Both the position numbers and the translations under genes were made by a program. This document shows positions 38,401 through 46,736 of a stretch of DNA of 64,000 nt, piece after piece; position 1 is the first letter of the stretch; each line of letters begins with the position of its first letter. The notes below the pieces were generated by a model. The model ran no database searches. It was given only the letters and a program-made list of their open reading frames with translations, and had not been told where the DNA came from. The stretch is from an uncultured Clostridia bacterium (GTDB lineage Bacteria; Bacillota; Clostridia; Lachnospirales; CAG-274). The stretch spans positions 25,700 to 89,699 of the forward strand of contig CANRIS010000008.1 of the NCBI GenBank assembly GCA_947630725.1. Direction: 5' to 3'.

Positions 38401-39353
38401 ACATTTTTTGTTGTGTATGTGAGATAGCCCGCGCTTACGTCACGGTTTGAGGGTATCATGGCAAGCTTTTGTGAAAGGCTGCCGTCATCTTCTCTGACGG
38501 GCATTTTTACCACATAGCTGTTCCAAGGCAGTCTGAAAGCCACGGGACCCGGGAATGTGTCCACAAGCTCAAGCCTTGTACCCATAGGCAGCATTTTTTG
38601 TGACAGATCGGTGTCTGCACTTGATTCAAGATATACCTTTTCGCCTGTAACGACAACAAAGTTTTCGGGAGAGGTAACCGCGAGCCATTCGTCCTTGTCG
38701 GAGCAGAGGGCTATATCCTCGGTGGGTACCCAACCCGAACAGCAACTGTTTTTTGCGAGGGTGAACCTGCCGTCAGCCGTAGCAAAGTATACGACAAGAG
38801 GCTCGTTGGGGCATACCCCCACGGAAGCAAGCTCATCCCACTCGGGATCTTCGGGATTATCGGACAGAAAGTCATCATAGGGATAGGCCTTCATGACCGT
38901 TCTGTTTACCGCAACGCCGTAGCCAAGCTGCATATTGTCGCTGACATCGGCATTTTTTATGTTTTCTCTTATTTTTTCAAAATATTCTTCATCTGCGGCT
39001 TTTCCGTTCAGATAAAGTCCCGAAGGAGACTCAAAGGCCGCCATACTGTCCGCCATACTTCTGCCGTCAAATGTGGGGTCAAGCTCCTTAAGGTCGTTTG
39101 TAAACGTTTCGGAGGTGTCGAGTACGGAGCGGTTGAATTTTTCAATCTCCTGCCCGTTCATAACTACCTCATCGGAAGCGTTTGATTTTTTCTGCCAGAA
39201 ATCTGCGCTGCACATTTCTTCGGTGACATTTGGCGGCATAAAGGTTCCGCCTGCGTATGCCGCACTGCCGTCTGCGTATGCCGATACTGCCGATACGGGC
39301 AGCGTCATAATGGCCGCAAGCAAAAGAGCAGCGGCTCGGTTTATTTTTTTCAC
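35454..39353 (-). CDS. Secreted multidomain protein: NlpC/P60-like, 5'-nucleotidase and copper-amine-oxidase-like domains
   Basis: The 1299-residue protein has a GTG start after AAAGGAGG and a signal peptide (1-28, 'VSAVSAYA'). It then has SH3-like wall-binding sequence and an NlpC/P60-type domain (about 315-460) with 'SQDCSLFV', where Cys is the likely nucleophile near residue 341. A metallophosphatase domain (about 478-760; 'FHTNDMHGN', 'GGDAAQG', 'GNHEFDNG', 'DGHSHS') and a 5'-nucleotidase C-terminal domain (about 780-990) follow. A Thr/Glu-rich linker (about 1085-1160) leads to a C-terminal Cu_amine_oxidN1-type domain, often used for surface anchoring. It is probably surface-bound and handles nucleotides and wall peptides. 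This fusion is unusual; the separate domains are well known. Confidence 0.88.
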   Translation of the reverse strand: MKKINRAAALLLAAIMTLPVSAVSAYADGSAAYAGGTFMPPNVTEEMCSADFWQKKSNASDEVVMNGQEIEKFNRSVLDTSETFTNDLKELDPTFDGRSMADSMAAFESPSGLYLNGKAADEEYFEKIRENIKNADVSDNMQLGYGVAVNRTVMKAYPYDDFLSDNPEDPEWDELASVGVCPNEPLVVYFATADGRFTLAKNSCCSGWVPTEDIALCSDKDEWLAVTSPENFVVVTGEKVYLESSADTDLSQKMLPMGTRLELVDTFPGPVAFRLPWNSYVVKMPVREDDGSLSQKLAMIPSNRDVSAGYLTYTTKNVISQAFKLLGNRYGWGGMLDSQDCSLFVRDVYRCFGLELPRNTTWQAAMPAEKIDMSGMTVSEKTDVLNTLPSGSVLQFSGHEMLYLGEEGGLYYTINDVSSLVSPDDPDGGIIDPRSVIVNDLSTLRANGTTWLDNLNCAIVVHAPEDKTDDNTEENKSGSVTIFHTNDMHGNLIGSDSIIGADKIAALKKQYANSILADGGDAAQGVALATLSKGEAVIELMNSAGYDVMAAGNHEFDNGADQLKKLMGMANFPIISANTYSEGKPFFETEDSNGQNVIIEKNGIKVGFFALTTVNTSTSANANAGGGVRIDFTDELEAAKEQTELLDQEGADVIIAITHLGILQNEAGHTSYDIAREMAGTELDAIIDGHSHSVVNEKVGDILVAQTGTGSTLVGKMDIVLDENGNADISETQLSAEDLKDIAPDPDVSAKIDEISSEQSELLSQVVGETNTTLWGGSINQIAEARVGETNFGSLIADSIIYSAKSIIGDDLKDLPVVSAENGGGFRSAIPNGKITMGSIINALPFANTVTYKIISPSVLYDLLEGSVSSVSSQDNQTGFMNASYSGSFLQIGGMRFEYDPNGESGSKVKAVYLDSESEPLDRNDTESRIILASNDYVIGSGILADIPISGEGGGLMEAVSDYIAYLTENGSKPLDLPVTSGRIRTVGEYVPTDYTANVRIKNADDSLPESGTEIEFFVDSVRTKATVGSDGVLSFTVSDGPHGIKLYEDQAEVYVNNYSGAGVIESFDAWNGGFPQLVLMGEKPSDDTTEPTTTTAAAEESKPDETTTKAAAGYTGKSSGKGSRSSSRLTTVTERSTEQTTAETDEKPTESTTDALVISAKISLRPGDNVISIGDKTYTIDAAPYIQTASSSVMVPLRFAAVALMGDDPEAADASSLIGWDPETKTAFIYVGNKTISFTSESYEMTVDGRTSVMENGVKAEIKDGRIYIPFRALGSALGVKTDWDGETKTASYSVTAS

Positions 39354-39456
39354 TTAAATATACCTCCTTTAAGTAATGTATATTTTATATAGTCGGGATC
39401 TGTCGGAACAAGGGATATAAATTTTCCCCGCCGTGTTCTTAAGATCCTAAAAAAAG

Positions 39457-39483
39457 ATTATACCAAAAAAACTTATTTGTCAA
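39457..39483 (-). promoter_or_regulatory. Promoter of the NlpC/5'-nucleotidase gene
   Basis: On the - strand, a perfect TTGACA (39478-39483) and a perfect TATAAT (39457-39462) with extended -10 (TGG) are separated by only 15 bp, shorter than the ideal 17. The leader is about 100 nt. Confidence 0.5.
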
Positions 39484-39524
39484 TAAATTGGCACAAACAA
39501 GTTATTTAAAGACACAGATTCATT

Positions 39525-40880
39525 CTATTGGGCGGAAAGCATTTCCTTTTTCAGTCTTTTTGATATGAATAAATAAAATACCGAAAATGTGAATACCGAA
39601 CCTATTATATCAGAGACGGCTCCTACATAGAATATAGCTTCAAGAGGGAGGATAAGGGGCATAACTATAACAAGAAGCACATATACGCCCTTTCTGAAAA
39701 GCGAAAGGGGCATAGCGCAGCCTATTTTCCCCATGGCGGTCAGTCCGTCCACAAAGGCAAACTGCACCGCAACGCCCAAAATGCCGAGGGTGTAGCGTGA
39801 TATGAACACGCAGGAGCGTGAAACAATATAGCCATCCTTAGCAAAAAGTCTTACAAAGGGTTCGGGGCATATCTGCGCTATGGCGAAAAGTATGCTTATG
39901 TAGGATGCGCACAGAAGAAAAACACATATGAATATGCGCATAAGTCTTTTGTACATTCCCGCTCCGTAGTGAAAGCCGAAAAGAGTTCCGCAGCCGTTTG
40001 TTATGCCTTGACCGGGGCAGTTTATAAGCACCGTAAAGCTCTGCACAACGGCTGCGCAGGTGAGGTAGACATCTCCCGAGGCTCCGCCGTATCTTCGCAG
40101 CTGCATATTGAGCAGTATAAGCATAAGATTGTCTAAAATGGTTATGAAAAACGGCATTGCGCCTATGATGAGCATACGTTTTATTACGCCTGTATCAATA
40201 CCGCAGAATCTGAGCGGAACAGGCATATTTTTGTCTCTGAGGGTGAAAAGCACAAAGCAGGCTCCGAGGGTCTGAGAGATTACCGTGGCTGCCGCAGCGC
40301 CTGCAATACCCATATTGAGCCTGTATATAAGAATGGGGTCGAGGGCGACGTTGCAGAGCGCACCTATAACGACCGCCGCCATACCCTTGCCCGCATAGCC
40401 CTGAGCCAGTATAAACTGATTCATGCCCAGACACAGCAGAGCCGCAGGAGTGCCGCATATATAGACTGTAAGATATGCCGAGGCGTAGGGGTACATGACA
40501 TCGCTGCAGCCCAGAAGATAAAGCAGGGGGCGTTTCAGCACAAGCACAGCTGCAGTGACTGCCGCCGATATTAAAATGAGCATAAAAAAGGCGTTGCTTA
40601 TGGACTTTTTGGCAAGCGCCCTGTCGCCTCTGCCCATGCTTATGCTCATACACGAGGCTCCCCCTATGCCGACCATGGCGGCAAATGCCGTGACGGCTGT
40701 GACGGCAGGAGCGCAGATACCTATTCCTGCGAGGGCAATGTCTCCGCCCTCGGCCATATTTCCTATAAAAATTCTGTCAACTATGCTGTAGAGTATGTTG
40801 AAAAACTGAGCCAGCATAGAGGGTACGCCAAGCTTAAGAACCAACAAGGGTACCGACCTGTTTGCAAATTCCTTTTCCAT
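39525..40880 (-). CDS. MATE-family multidrug efflux transporter
   Basis: The 451-residue protein has twelve membrane helices in two related halves and the MATE start 'LVLKLGVPSMLAQFFNILYSIVDRIFIG'-like segment (here written in shorter parts: 'PSMLAQFFN', 'IVDRIFIG'). The family exports drugs or metabolites in exchange for Na+ or H+. It is transcribed alone from a promoter that carries a dyad (40901-40918), so it may be controlled by a local or unlinked repressor. Confidence 0.9.
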   Translation of the reverse strand: MEKEFANRSVPLLVLKLGVPSMLAQFFNILYSIVDRIFIGNMAEGGDIALAGIGICAPAVTAVTAFAAMVGIGGASCMSISMGRGDRALAKKSISNAFFMLILISAAVTAAVLVLKRPLLYLLGCSDVMYPYASAYLTVYICGTPAALLCLGMNQFILAQGYAGKGMAAVVIGALCNVALDPILIYRLNMGIAGAAAATVISQTLGACFVLFTLRDKNMPVPLRFCGIDTGVIKRMLIIGAMPFFITILDNLMLILLNMQLRRYGGASGDVYLTCAAVVQSFTVLINCPGQGITNGCGTLFGFHYGAGMYKRLMRIFICVFLLCASYISILFAIAQICPEPFVRLFAKDGYIVSRSCVFISRYTLGILGVAVQFAFVDGLTAMGKIGCAMPLSLFRKGVYVLLVIVMPLILPLEAIFYVGAVSDIIGSVFTFSVFYLFISKRLKKEMLSAQ

Positions 40881-40900
40881 ATGTATTCTCCGAAATTTTT

Positions 40901-40941
40901 TAGAATGTAACCATTCTACATTAAAAAAGGATATATTTCAA
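40901..40941 (-). promoter_or_regulatory. MATE promoter with overlapping palindromic operator
   Basis: On the - strand, TTGAAA (40936-40941) and TAGAAT (40913-40918) are spaced 17 bp. The -10 box forms one arm of the palindrome TAGAATG-TAAC-CATTCTA (+ strand 40901-40918). A dyad over the -10 and start point is a typical repressor site. Confidence 0.55.
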
Positions 40942-41023
40942 GATATTTATGCCAAAAGGATTGTTTTAAGACCTGTTATACTAATATCCGCTGCACAGAT
41001 ACCGACAAAGTTTATAAAACATA

Positions 41024-41052
41024 TTGAAAACGGGAGATTTTTTTGTTATAAT
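41024..41052 (+). promoter_or_regulatory. Promoter of the orphan Cache sensor and SLH genes
   Basis: TTGAAA (41024-41029) and a perfect TATAAT (41047-41052) with 17-bp spacing lie about 70 bp before the GTG start. Confidence 0.65.
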
Positions 41053-41119
41053 ATAAACAGCGGCATAATGTCAGTTTTTATAGCCGAAAATAAGCAACCA
41101 TAACGGGAGGCGGAGGTCT

Positions 41120-42784
41120 GTGTCGATCGGAGGCAAAAAAAACAGCTACAGAAATATAAGCAAAAAATATCTTCTTTTTATACCTGTTTTTGCCGTTGTT
41201 GTTATGAGCCTATACGCAGCCTTTTTTATGGCAGGCAGGATATTTCTTGACAGCAGGATGGCAGACGAGCTGAACCGTGAGTGCGAAAGAGGAGCATATG
41301 ACATAGAACGGCACATAGAGGGCTATATGATGTCGCTTGTCAGCGCCGCAGGCTTTATAAGAGACGAGGACTACAGCTATTGTCTTAGCAGACTTAAGGA
41401 GTCCCAGAGCTATATACGATGCAGTATGCTGGGCATTCTGGACAAGGACGGCACGTTTTATACAACGGACAACCGCCGGCTTGGTATGGGCGGATATGAA
41501 TGCTTTGCCGATGTTCTTGACGGAAACCTTGTAAAGGGCAGGAGCTTTGAATACGGCGGAGAGGTGTATATACTCTACGGAGTTCCGCTCTATTCGGGAA
41601 ACACCGTGACGGGGGCGCTCTGCTGCTGTGAGCTTATGTCGGATCTGAGCGGTATGGTGGAGTCTTCCGATTATTTTACATTTATATTTGCAGTGAATGA
41701 CGGAAGAATACTGACCGAAAAGGGAAAGCTCGGCGACTTCGGCGAAAGGCTGCCCGACATTCTTTCGGAAAACAATATGATAAGATTTAACGCGGCTGCA
41801 CGAGAGGACAAAAATGCCCTCCTTATGGATAAGCTTGACGGCAAGGACATAAGGTACTATGTGTATCCTCTCGAATCAAACAACGGCGTTTTGCTGTCGG
41901 CAATAACGGACGAGGACTACAACAGGCTCACGGGCAACTTTTTTGTCGGAACCTTCGCTCTGTACATTGTTTTTTTCATTATTATAGTATTCATAATCGT
42001 TTCGGCGGTCATATATGTGAGAATGGCAAACAAAAGCCTTATAGAGCAGCTTGAAAGATTCAGTATGGCAAGCAGCACCCTGAAGATAGGCTTTATAATC
42101 CATTCTTCCGAAAGCCCGGGGCTTATTTCGTACAAGTCCACATCATTGGGCAAAATACTGGGATATAATGACAACGAAATAGAGCTTATTTTTAAAAACC
42201 GACTGGAGAGCCTTATTTACAGCGAGGACAGAAACAGAGCGATGAGAGATTTTGAGGACTTTTTTGCATCGGGCGATTCGGTGGGGAAAATATATCTCAG
42301 GCTTGTCGCAAAAAACAGGGAGCCTATAAGGTTTGCCGACAATATGTTCAAGGACAGAAAAACGGGTCAGATTGTTTCGATAATATCCCCCGTAGACAAT
42401 GTGGCGAGGGCATATGAGGAGAACGAGTATATGACAAAGAGGCTTGAGCTTCTGGCGGAGGTATCCTCCTGCTATGTGTTTGAGCTGAATGTTTCCGAAA
42501 AGAGACTCTTCCTTTCGGAAAACTTGAAGGAAAGGCTCGGCTATACCCTGCAGGCCGAGGACTGTTTCAGACAGAGCGTAAGAAACAAGCTCATAAGTCC
42601 CCACAGCCGCAAGGAGCTTGAAGCGATGATAAGAAGCTATAAAAGAGGAAACCGAAGTATAACGGGAGGAATCACCGTAATGACCTCTATGGGCAGCTAT
42701 GTGAGGTTTAAGGTCAGAGCCGAGATAATAGGCTCCGTCATAAAGGACGAAGTAAGAGTTCTGGCGGTACTCAGCGAGATCTGA
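41120..42784 (+). CDS. Membrane sensor protein with extracellular Cache-like and cytoplasmic PAS-like domains, no output domain
   Basis: The 554-residue protein starts at a GTG behind GGAGG repeats. It has helix 1 at about 19-40, an extracellular Cache-like domain (about 45-265; 'GVPLYSGNTVTGALCC'), helix 2 at about 275-300, and two cytoplasmic PAS-like segments (about 310-420, 'GYNDNEIELIFKNRLESLIYSEDR', and about 430-550). I see no histidine kinase, GGDEF, EAL or phosphatase motifs. It could be a degenerate sensor or act by protein contact. The SLH gene follows 40 bp later in the same orientation. Confidence 0.6.
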   Translation: MSIGGKKNSYRNISKKYLLFIPVFAVVVMSLYAAFFMAGRIFLDSRMADELNRECERGAYDIERHIEGYMMSLVSAAGFIRDEDYSYCLSRLKESQSYIRCSMLGILDKDGTFYTTDNRRLGMGGYECFADVLDGNLVKGRSFEYGGEVYILYGVPLYSGNTVTGALCCCELMSDLSGMVESSDYFTFIFAVNDGRILTEKGKLGDFGERLPDILSENNMIRFNAAAREDKNALLMDKLDGKDIRYYVYPLESNNGVLLSAITDEDYNRLTGNFFVGTFALYIVFFIIIVFIIVSAVIYVRMANKSLIEQLERFSMASSTLKIGFIIHSSESPGLISYKSTSLGKILGYNDNEIELIFKNRLESLIYSEDRNRAMRDFEDFFASGDSVGKIYLRLVAKNREPIRFADNMFKDRKTGQIVSIISPVDNVARAYEENEYMTKRLELLAEVSSCYVFELNVSEKRLFLSENLKERLGYTLQAEDCFRQSVRNKLISPHSRKELEAMIRSYKRGNRSITGGITVMTSMGSYVRFKVRAEIIGSVIKDEVRVLAVLSEI

Positions 42785-42824
42785 GACTGCGTATAAATAA
42801 ATATATCAAAAGGAGAGTGTAAGA

Positions 42825-44741
42825 ATGAAGGGTAAATTTTTTAAGAGATCCGTTTCGTTGTGCGTGGGTCTTGCTGTTATGAGCAGCACCCCCGCTTTCG
42901 GCGCATCGGCGCACTTTAAGGACGTGACAACAAAATACGACTGGGCGGCCGAGGCTATAGACGGTCTTTATGACTCGGGCGTTGTGACGGGCTTTAAAGA
43001 CGGCTATTTCAGACCTGCCGATGCAATAAAGAGAAGCGATTTTATGATTATGCTTTACAAAATGTTTTCGGAGGAGGGCGCAGACTACAACGGCGCATTG
43101 GCTCCCGATGTGGAGGAGGGCATATACTATGAAAACGCCATAAGGTGGGCGTCAGCCATAAGAATGATAAATCCCGTTGTGGAGTTTTATCCCGATGAGG
43201 CCATAAAGAGAGAGGACGCATTCTATTTTATATACAAATGTCTTGAAACCACGGGCGTTGTGAACGATACAAACCGTTCTTCAGAAATCGAAAAATTCCA
43301 CGATGCCGCCGATGTCTCGGAGGATAAGGCTGAGGCTGTGGCAACCCTCATAAAGCTCGGCATAGTCAGCGGATATAACGGTCTTGTGGCTCCGAAGATG
43401 ACTATGACAAGAGCAGAAATGGCGGTGGTATTTATGAATGCCGAAAAAGCCGTTGACAGCGTAGTCAACAGGGGCGGCATAGAAACGGACGCATCCGTAG
43501 GATTTGGGGTATCCTCGGCGGATTCAAAACTGACGATAAGCACGAACGCAAACACAAATTATCTCCTTGACGGAACGGAAGCCGCTCTTAAGGGCGAAAC
43601 TGTCTCTGTGGAGGAAAACGGAAAGTCGGGCATTGTTTTGCAGAACGGAGCACGTCTTGACATAGAGGATTTCAACATAAAAAAGAACGGTGACTCCACC
43701 TCATCGGTGAATACGGGCATATCGGGCGTAAACTCGGCTGTTGTGGTCAGAAACGGCAGCACCCTCAATATGAAGAACACCGATATAAGGACGGGAGGAA
43801 AATACTCCAACGGCATAAGCATATATGACGGAGGAAATACCGTAAATATAGAGGGCGGCACTATCAGAACGAGAGAGGAACATTCTCTGCCTGTTATGAT
43901 AAACGACAACTCATATTTATCGCTTAAAAATACCAAGATAGACTCCATAGGAGAAAACCTTACGGGCGTAAGCATTATAGGGGCAGGCGGAAGAGCCGAA
44001 ATATCCGACTGCGAAATAACCTCCTACGGAAAAGGCTCGAGAGGCATAAGCACGGGCGGCGACCTGAACATAAAGGACAGCGTTATAAAAACAGATGAAA
44101 GCTATGGCATAGAGGCTCTGGGAAATACGGCTGTCACCATAGACAACGCCGAGTTTTCGACCGCAAGCTCTCCCATAAGGCTCAGCACCAAGAAGATAGA
44201 GGCGTCCGACGGCACAAAGAAAAACACCACAAGGATAGTCAACACAAGGTTCCCCGATATGGGAAGCCTGCCGCTTATTGATATTGTGAACGTACATTCG
44301 GATCTGTATATCGCCGAATCGGTATTCAGTTCTCCGCTGCTTATAAAGACCCACATTGACAAAAGCGTAAATTCGGGCGCGCAGGGAGCGGACGCAGAGG
44401 TCACATTCGACCATCAGGAGGCCGTGGGAGACATAAGAGCCGACAGGGACACAGCCATAAACATAGTCCTCAAAAACAGCTCTTATCTCAAAACCTCACT
44501 CAACGATACAAAAAGCGCAGGCAGGATAGACGTTGTTTTCCAAAGCGCCGATGACAAGTTAGAGCTTACGGGGGATTCATACATCGGTATCATACAGAAT
44601 AACGAGGACACCACATTCCAAAGCATAATAGACAACGGAAAGACGCTCTATTATGACGCAAGCCTGTACGAAAACGACTGGCTCTATGACCGTACATGGG
44701 TTCTCCCCGGCGGAGGCCTCCTCGTACCTTATAACGACTGA
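42825..44741 (+). CDS. S-layer-homology (SLH) protein with beta-helix domain
   Basis: The 638-residue protein has a signal peptide (1-29, ending 'PAFGASA') and three SLH motifs at about 30-85, 90-145 and 155-210 ('FKDVTTKYDWAAEAI', 'AIRWASAIRMI', 'AVATLIKLGIVSGYNG'). These bind pyruvylated wall polymers. Residues about 235-600 are repetitive 'N-IKxS-I-T' strands typical of a right-handed beta-helix (pectate-lyase-like) fold. No catalytic residues can be assigned. It is probably a surface adhesin or polysaccharide-binding protein. AGGAGAG precedes the ATG. Confidence 0.88.
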   Translation: MKGKFFKRSVSLCVGLAVMSSTPAFGASAHFKDVTTKYDWAAEAIDGLYDSGVVTGFKDGYFRPADAIKRSDFMIMLYKMFSEEGADYNGALAPDVEEGIYYENAIRWASAIRMINPVVEFYPDEAIKREDAFYFIYKCLETTGVVNDTNRSSEIEKFHDAADVSEDKAEAVATLIKLGIVSGYNGLVAPKMTMTRAEMAVVFMNAEKAVDSVVNRGGIETDASVGFGVSSADSKLTISTNANTNYLLDGTEAALKGETVSVEENGKSGIVLQNGARLDIEDFNIKKNGDSTSSVNTGISGVNSAVVVRNGSTLNMKNTDIRTGGKYSNGISIYDGGNTVNIEGGTIRTREEHSLPVMINDNSYLSLKNTKIDSIGENLTGVSIIGAGGRAEISDCEITSYGKGSRGISTGGDLNIKDSVIKTDESYGIEALGNTAVTIDNAEFSTASSPIRLSTKKIEASDGTKKNTTRIVNTRFPDMGSLPLIDIVNVHSDLYIAESVFSSPLLIKTHIDKSVNSGAQGADAEVTFDHQEAVGDIRADRDTAINIVLKNSSYLKTSLNDTKSAGRIDVVFQSADDKLELTGDSYIGIIQNNEDTTFQSIIDNGKTLYYDASLYENDWLYDRTWVLPGGGLLVPYND

Positions 44742-44777
44742 CGATGATAAAAAAATATAAATAATACAAATAATACA

Positions 44778-44803
44778 AAAAGACAGCTTTCGGGCTGTCT
44801 TTT
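44778..44803. terminator. Bidirectional terminator between SLH and FMN-binding genes
   Basis: A 10-bp stem AAAAGACAGC/GCTGTCTTTT with a six-base loop and T-run serves the convergent genes on both sides. Confidence 0.85.
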
Positions 44804-44809
44804 TATGTT

Positions 44810-45292
44810 TTATGAAGTTTTTTGGACGGTGGGACTTTCGGTTTTTTCGGATTTTTCGGATTTTTCGGCGCTGTCGGGAGGCTGTTTTTTTGCTTCGTCA
44901 AGCGCAGAGTTTATTGCGTCTATGAGGATAGAGGATGTGACCTGACTGCCGCTTTCGGTTTCGATCTCGGTGGTCTGCTTTTGAAGTATCTCTTCTCTTA
45001 CAGCCTCGAAGGACGGCTCGAACAGGGGATAAAAGACCTCCTGTGTTTCTCCCATATTTAACATGGCAATATCCAGAATACGGCTTTCGTCAACGGTTAC
45101 CTCAATGACTACGGGGCTGCTGTGAAGTATTATTTCTGCCGAATATGTACCGGGTACAAAGCCTGTTTCGTTCTTGTCCGAAAAAAGAAACACAAGTATG
45201 GCAGCCAGCACTCCCAGACCTATGGCTATGAATATTCCCTTTTTCACTATGTCTTTCATATGAACAACCATTATTTTTGCGCTCAAGTTCAT
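44810..45292 (-). CDS. Membrane-anchored FMN-binding domain protein
   Basis: About 160 residues: one N-terminal membrane helix (about 20-38), then an FMN_bind-type domain ('GTYSAEIILHSSPVVIEVTVD') ending in 'ESGSQVTSSILIDAINSAL'. That ending corresponds to the SGATxSS flavinylation motif, with the Thr kept. A charged Glu/Lys/Ser tail follows. It may take part in extracellular electron transfer. The ATG at 45292 is only two bases from GGAGG; the TTG two codons later is better spaced and may be the true start. Confidence 0.72.
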   Translation of the reverse strand: MNLSAKIMVVHMKDIVKKGIFIAIGLGVLAAILVFLFSDKNETGFVPGTYSAEIILHSSPVVIEVTVDESRILDIAMLNMGETQEVFYPLFEPSFEAVREEILQKQTTEIETESGSQVTSSILIDAINSALDEAKKQPPDSAEKSEKSEKTESPTVQKTS

Positions 45293-45412
45293 TTCCTCCC
45301 AAAAGCTGTACTTTATACTTTAGTACAGTATATTATGCTCCGTACAAATATATGCGGCTGCCGAAAAAAATTTTTTGGTATTGGCGTGCAGGGGAATAAT
45401 CGGCGCAAAAAA

Positions 45413-45456
45413 ACACATTCCCCCAAGGATCAAAGGACCATATCGGGGGAATGTGT
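45413..45456. terminator. Strong terminator downstream of the DUF6465 gene
   Basis: A 12-bp perfect stem ACACATTCCCCC/GGGGGAATGTGT with T-runs on both strands. On the - strand it ends the DUF6465 gene 28 bp after its stop. Confidence 0.85.
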
Positions 45457-45484
45457 CTTGTTTTTTTTAATATGTACTTCCGAA

Positions 45485-45691
45485 TCAAACTTCAAAGCTG
45501 TTGTTGTCGGATGCCTCTCCGTTGAATACATAATAGCACTTTCCGGACTCGGGCTGATAATATAACTCAACTGTGCTGAGATCCTTCATCTTGTTGCCGC
45601 TGTCCTTCCAGATAGCCTTAGCCTTTTCAACGATAGATTTTTCCTCAACTTTTTTTCCGTTAAATTCAATAAAAAGATCTGTTTTAACCAT
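45485..45691 (-). CDS. DUF6465-like small protein
   Basis: The 68-residue protein has 'STVELYYQPESGKCYYVFNGEASDNN', which matches my memory of the small clostridial DUF6465 proteins ('LYVKPEE...YYVINGE'). The function is unknown. It has a strong promoter (45889-45917), a long leader of about 190 nt, a good ribosome binding site (GGAGG) and a strong terminator, so it is likely a well-expressed single-gene transcript. Confidence 0.72.
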   Translation of the reverse strand: MVKTDLFIEFNGKKVEEKSIVEKAKAIWKDSGNKMKDLSTVELYYQPESGKCYYVFNGEASDNNSFEV

Positions 45692-45888
45692 AATTTAATT
45701 ATCCTCCGTAATAAAAAAACAACTGATACTATCTTTTTTATCGGCAGAAAAATATTTCCGATCCGCAGGGGATACAAAAATTTCGTCCGCCAAAGAAATA
45801 AAGATTAGCATAATACCGATTATTTTTATCTGCCTTTTAAGTAAAGAACGGTATAAACAAATGAATATTCAATTTTTTATACAAGCTA

Positions 45889-45917
45889 ATAATAATAAAT
45901 TCAGGCAGTTTTGTCAA
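45889..45917 (-). promoter_or_regulatory. Promoter of the DUF6465 gene
   Basis: On the - strand, a perfect TTGACA (45912-45917) and TATTAT (45889-45894) are spaced 17 bp. The resulting leader of about 190 nt (45692-45883) holds no evident ORF. It has a weak ATCGG/CCGAT hairpin followed by an A-run. Confidence 0.6.
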
Positions 45918-45983
45918 GTTTTTTATAAATAATCGGCGAGATTTTTATAAAATCACTATGGAAAAAAGAACTTATGTACAATT

Positions 45984-46622
45984 TCAACAAAAATCTCCGC
46001 CCTCAAGCTCGATTTTTGACACAGATACCTCATAGGCTGTCTTGTCCACGGTTTGTCCGTTGTCAAATTTTTTTTGGTATCTTCTGCTTTGCATACGCCC
46101 CTCGACCCTTATGTTGTCGCCTATTTCGAGATTTCCCGCAAAAAGAGCGTTTCTGCCCCATGCTATAAGGGGTATATAGTCGGATTTTCCGTAGGCTCTG
46201 TTTACCGCCAGAAGAATATCCGATATTTCTCTGCCAAGGGGAGTGGTTCGGTAGATGGGCTTTTTGCATATGAAGCCGTTCAGACTTATGCTGTTGGGAT
46301 TTTCGTTCTGATCCTCACTGCATTTGGGGCCGACCTCCTTGACAAATATGCTCAGAATAAGATGATTTCTGCTTTCGGAATAGGTGTTGTAGGATCTGAG
46401 CTGTCCTCTCAGCCATATTTCCTCCCCCGTTTTCATATATTCTCCTGCCATAAGTCTTTCCGAAATAGTCACGGGCAGAAGGTCATAGGTCTCCGAAAGT
46501 CTCGGCACCTTTATGACAAAGCAATAAAAGCCCTCTCCGTACACCTTGTGGCTGAATGTAAAATCGCTGTCTATAACCCCCGATATATATACTCTGTTGG
46601 TAGCTCTGATATCCTGAAGCAA
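45984..46622 (-). CDS. Single-strand DNA-binding (SSB-like) protein with two OB folds
   Basis: The 212-residue protein starts at a TTG after GGAGGG. The first half is a divergent OB-fold-like domain. The second half (about 112-205) is a recognisable SSB domain: 'NGFICKKPIYRTTPLGREISDILLA' type start, 'IPLIAWGRNA' and 'DNIRVEGRMQSR'. It lacks the acidic DDDIPF-type tail of housekeeping SSB, so it is probably a secondary SSB found in Clostridia. It is transcribed away from yyaC, toward the DUF6465 gene. Confidence 0.8.
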   Translation of the reverse strand: MLQDIRATNRVYISGVIDSDFTFSHKVYGEGFYCFVIKVPRLSETYDLLPVTISERLMAGEYMKTGEEIWLRGQLRSYNTYSESRNHLILSIFVKEVGPKCSEDQNENPNSISLNGFICKKPIYRTTPLGREISDILLAVNRAYGKSDYIPLIAWGRNALFAGNLEIGDNIRVEGRMQSRRYQKKFDNGQTVDKTAYEVSVSKIELEGGDFC

Positions 46623-46736
46623 GTAGATCCCTCCGTAAGTAAAAATGTTTTTTTATTATTATATTAAAGTATATTCTATTCTATTCCCACGGAGGGTTTT
46701 TGAGAACTGTTTTAACAGGTTTGGCAGTCTGCGGCA

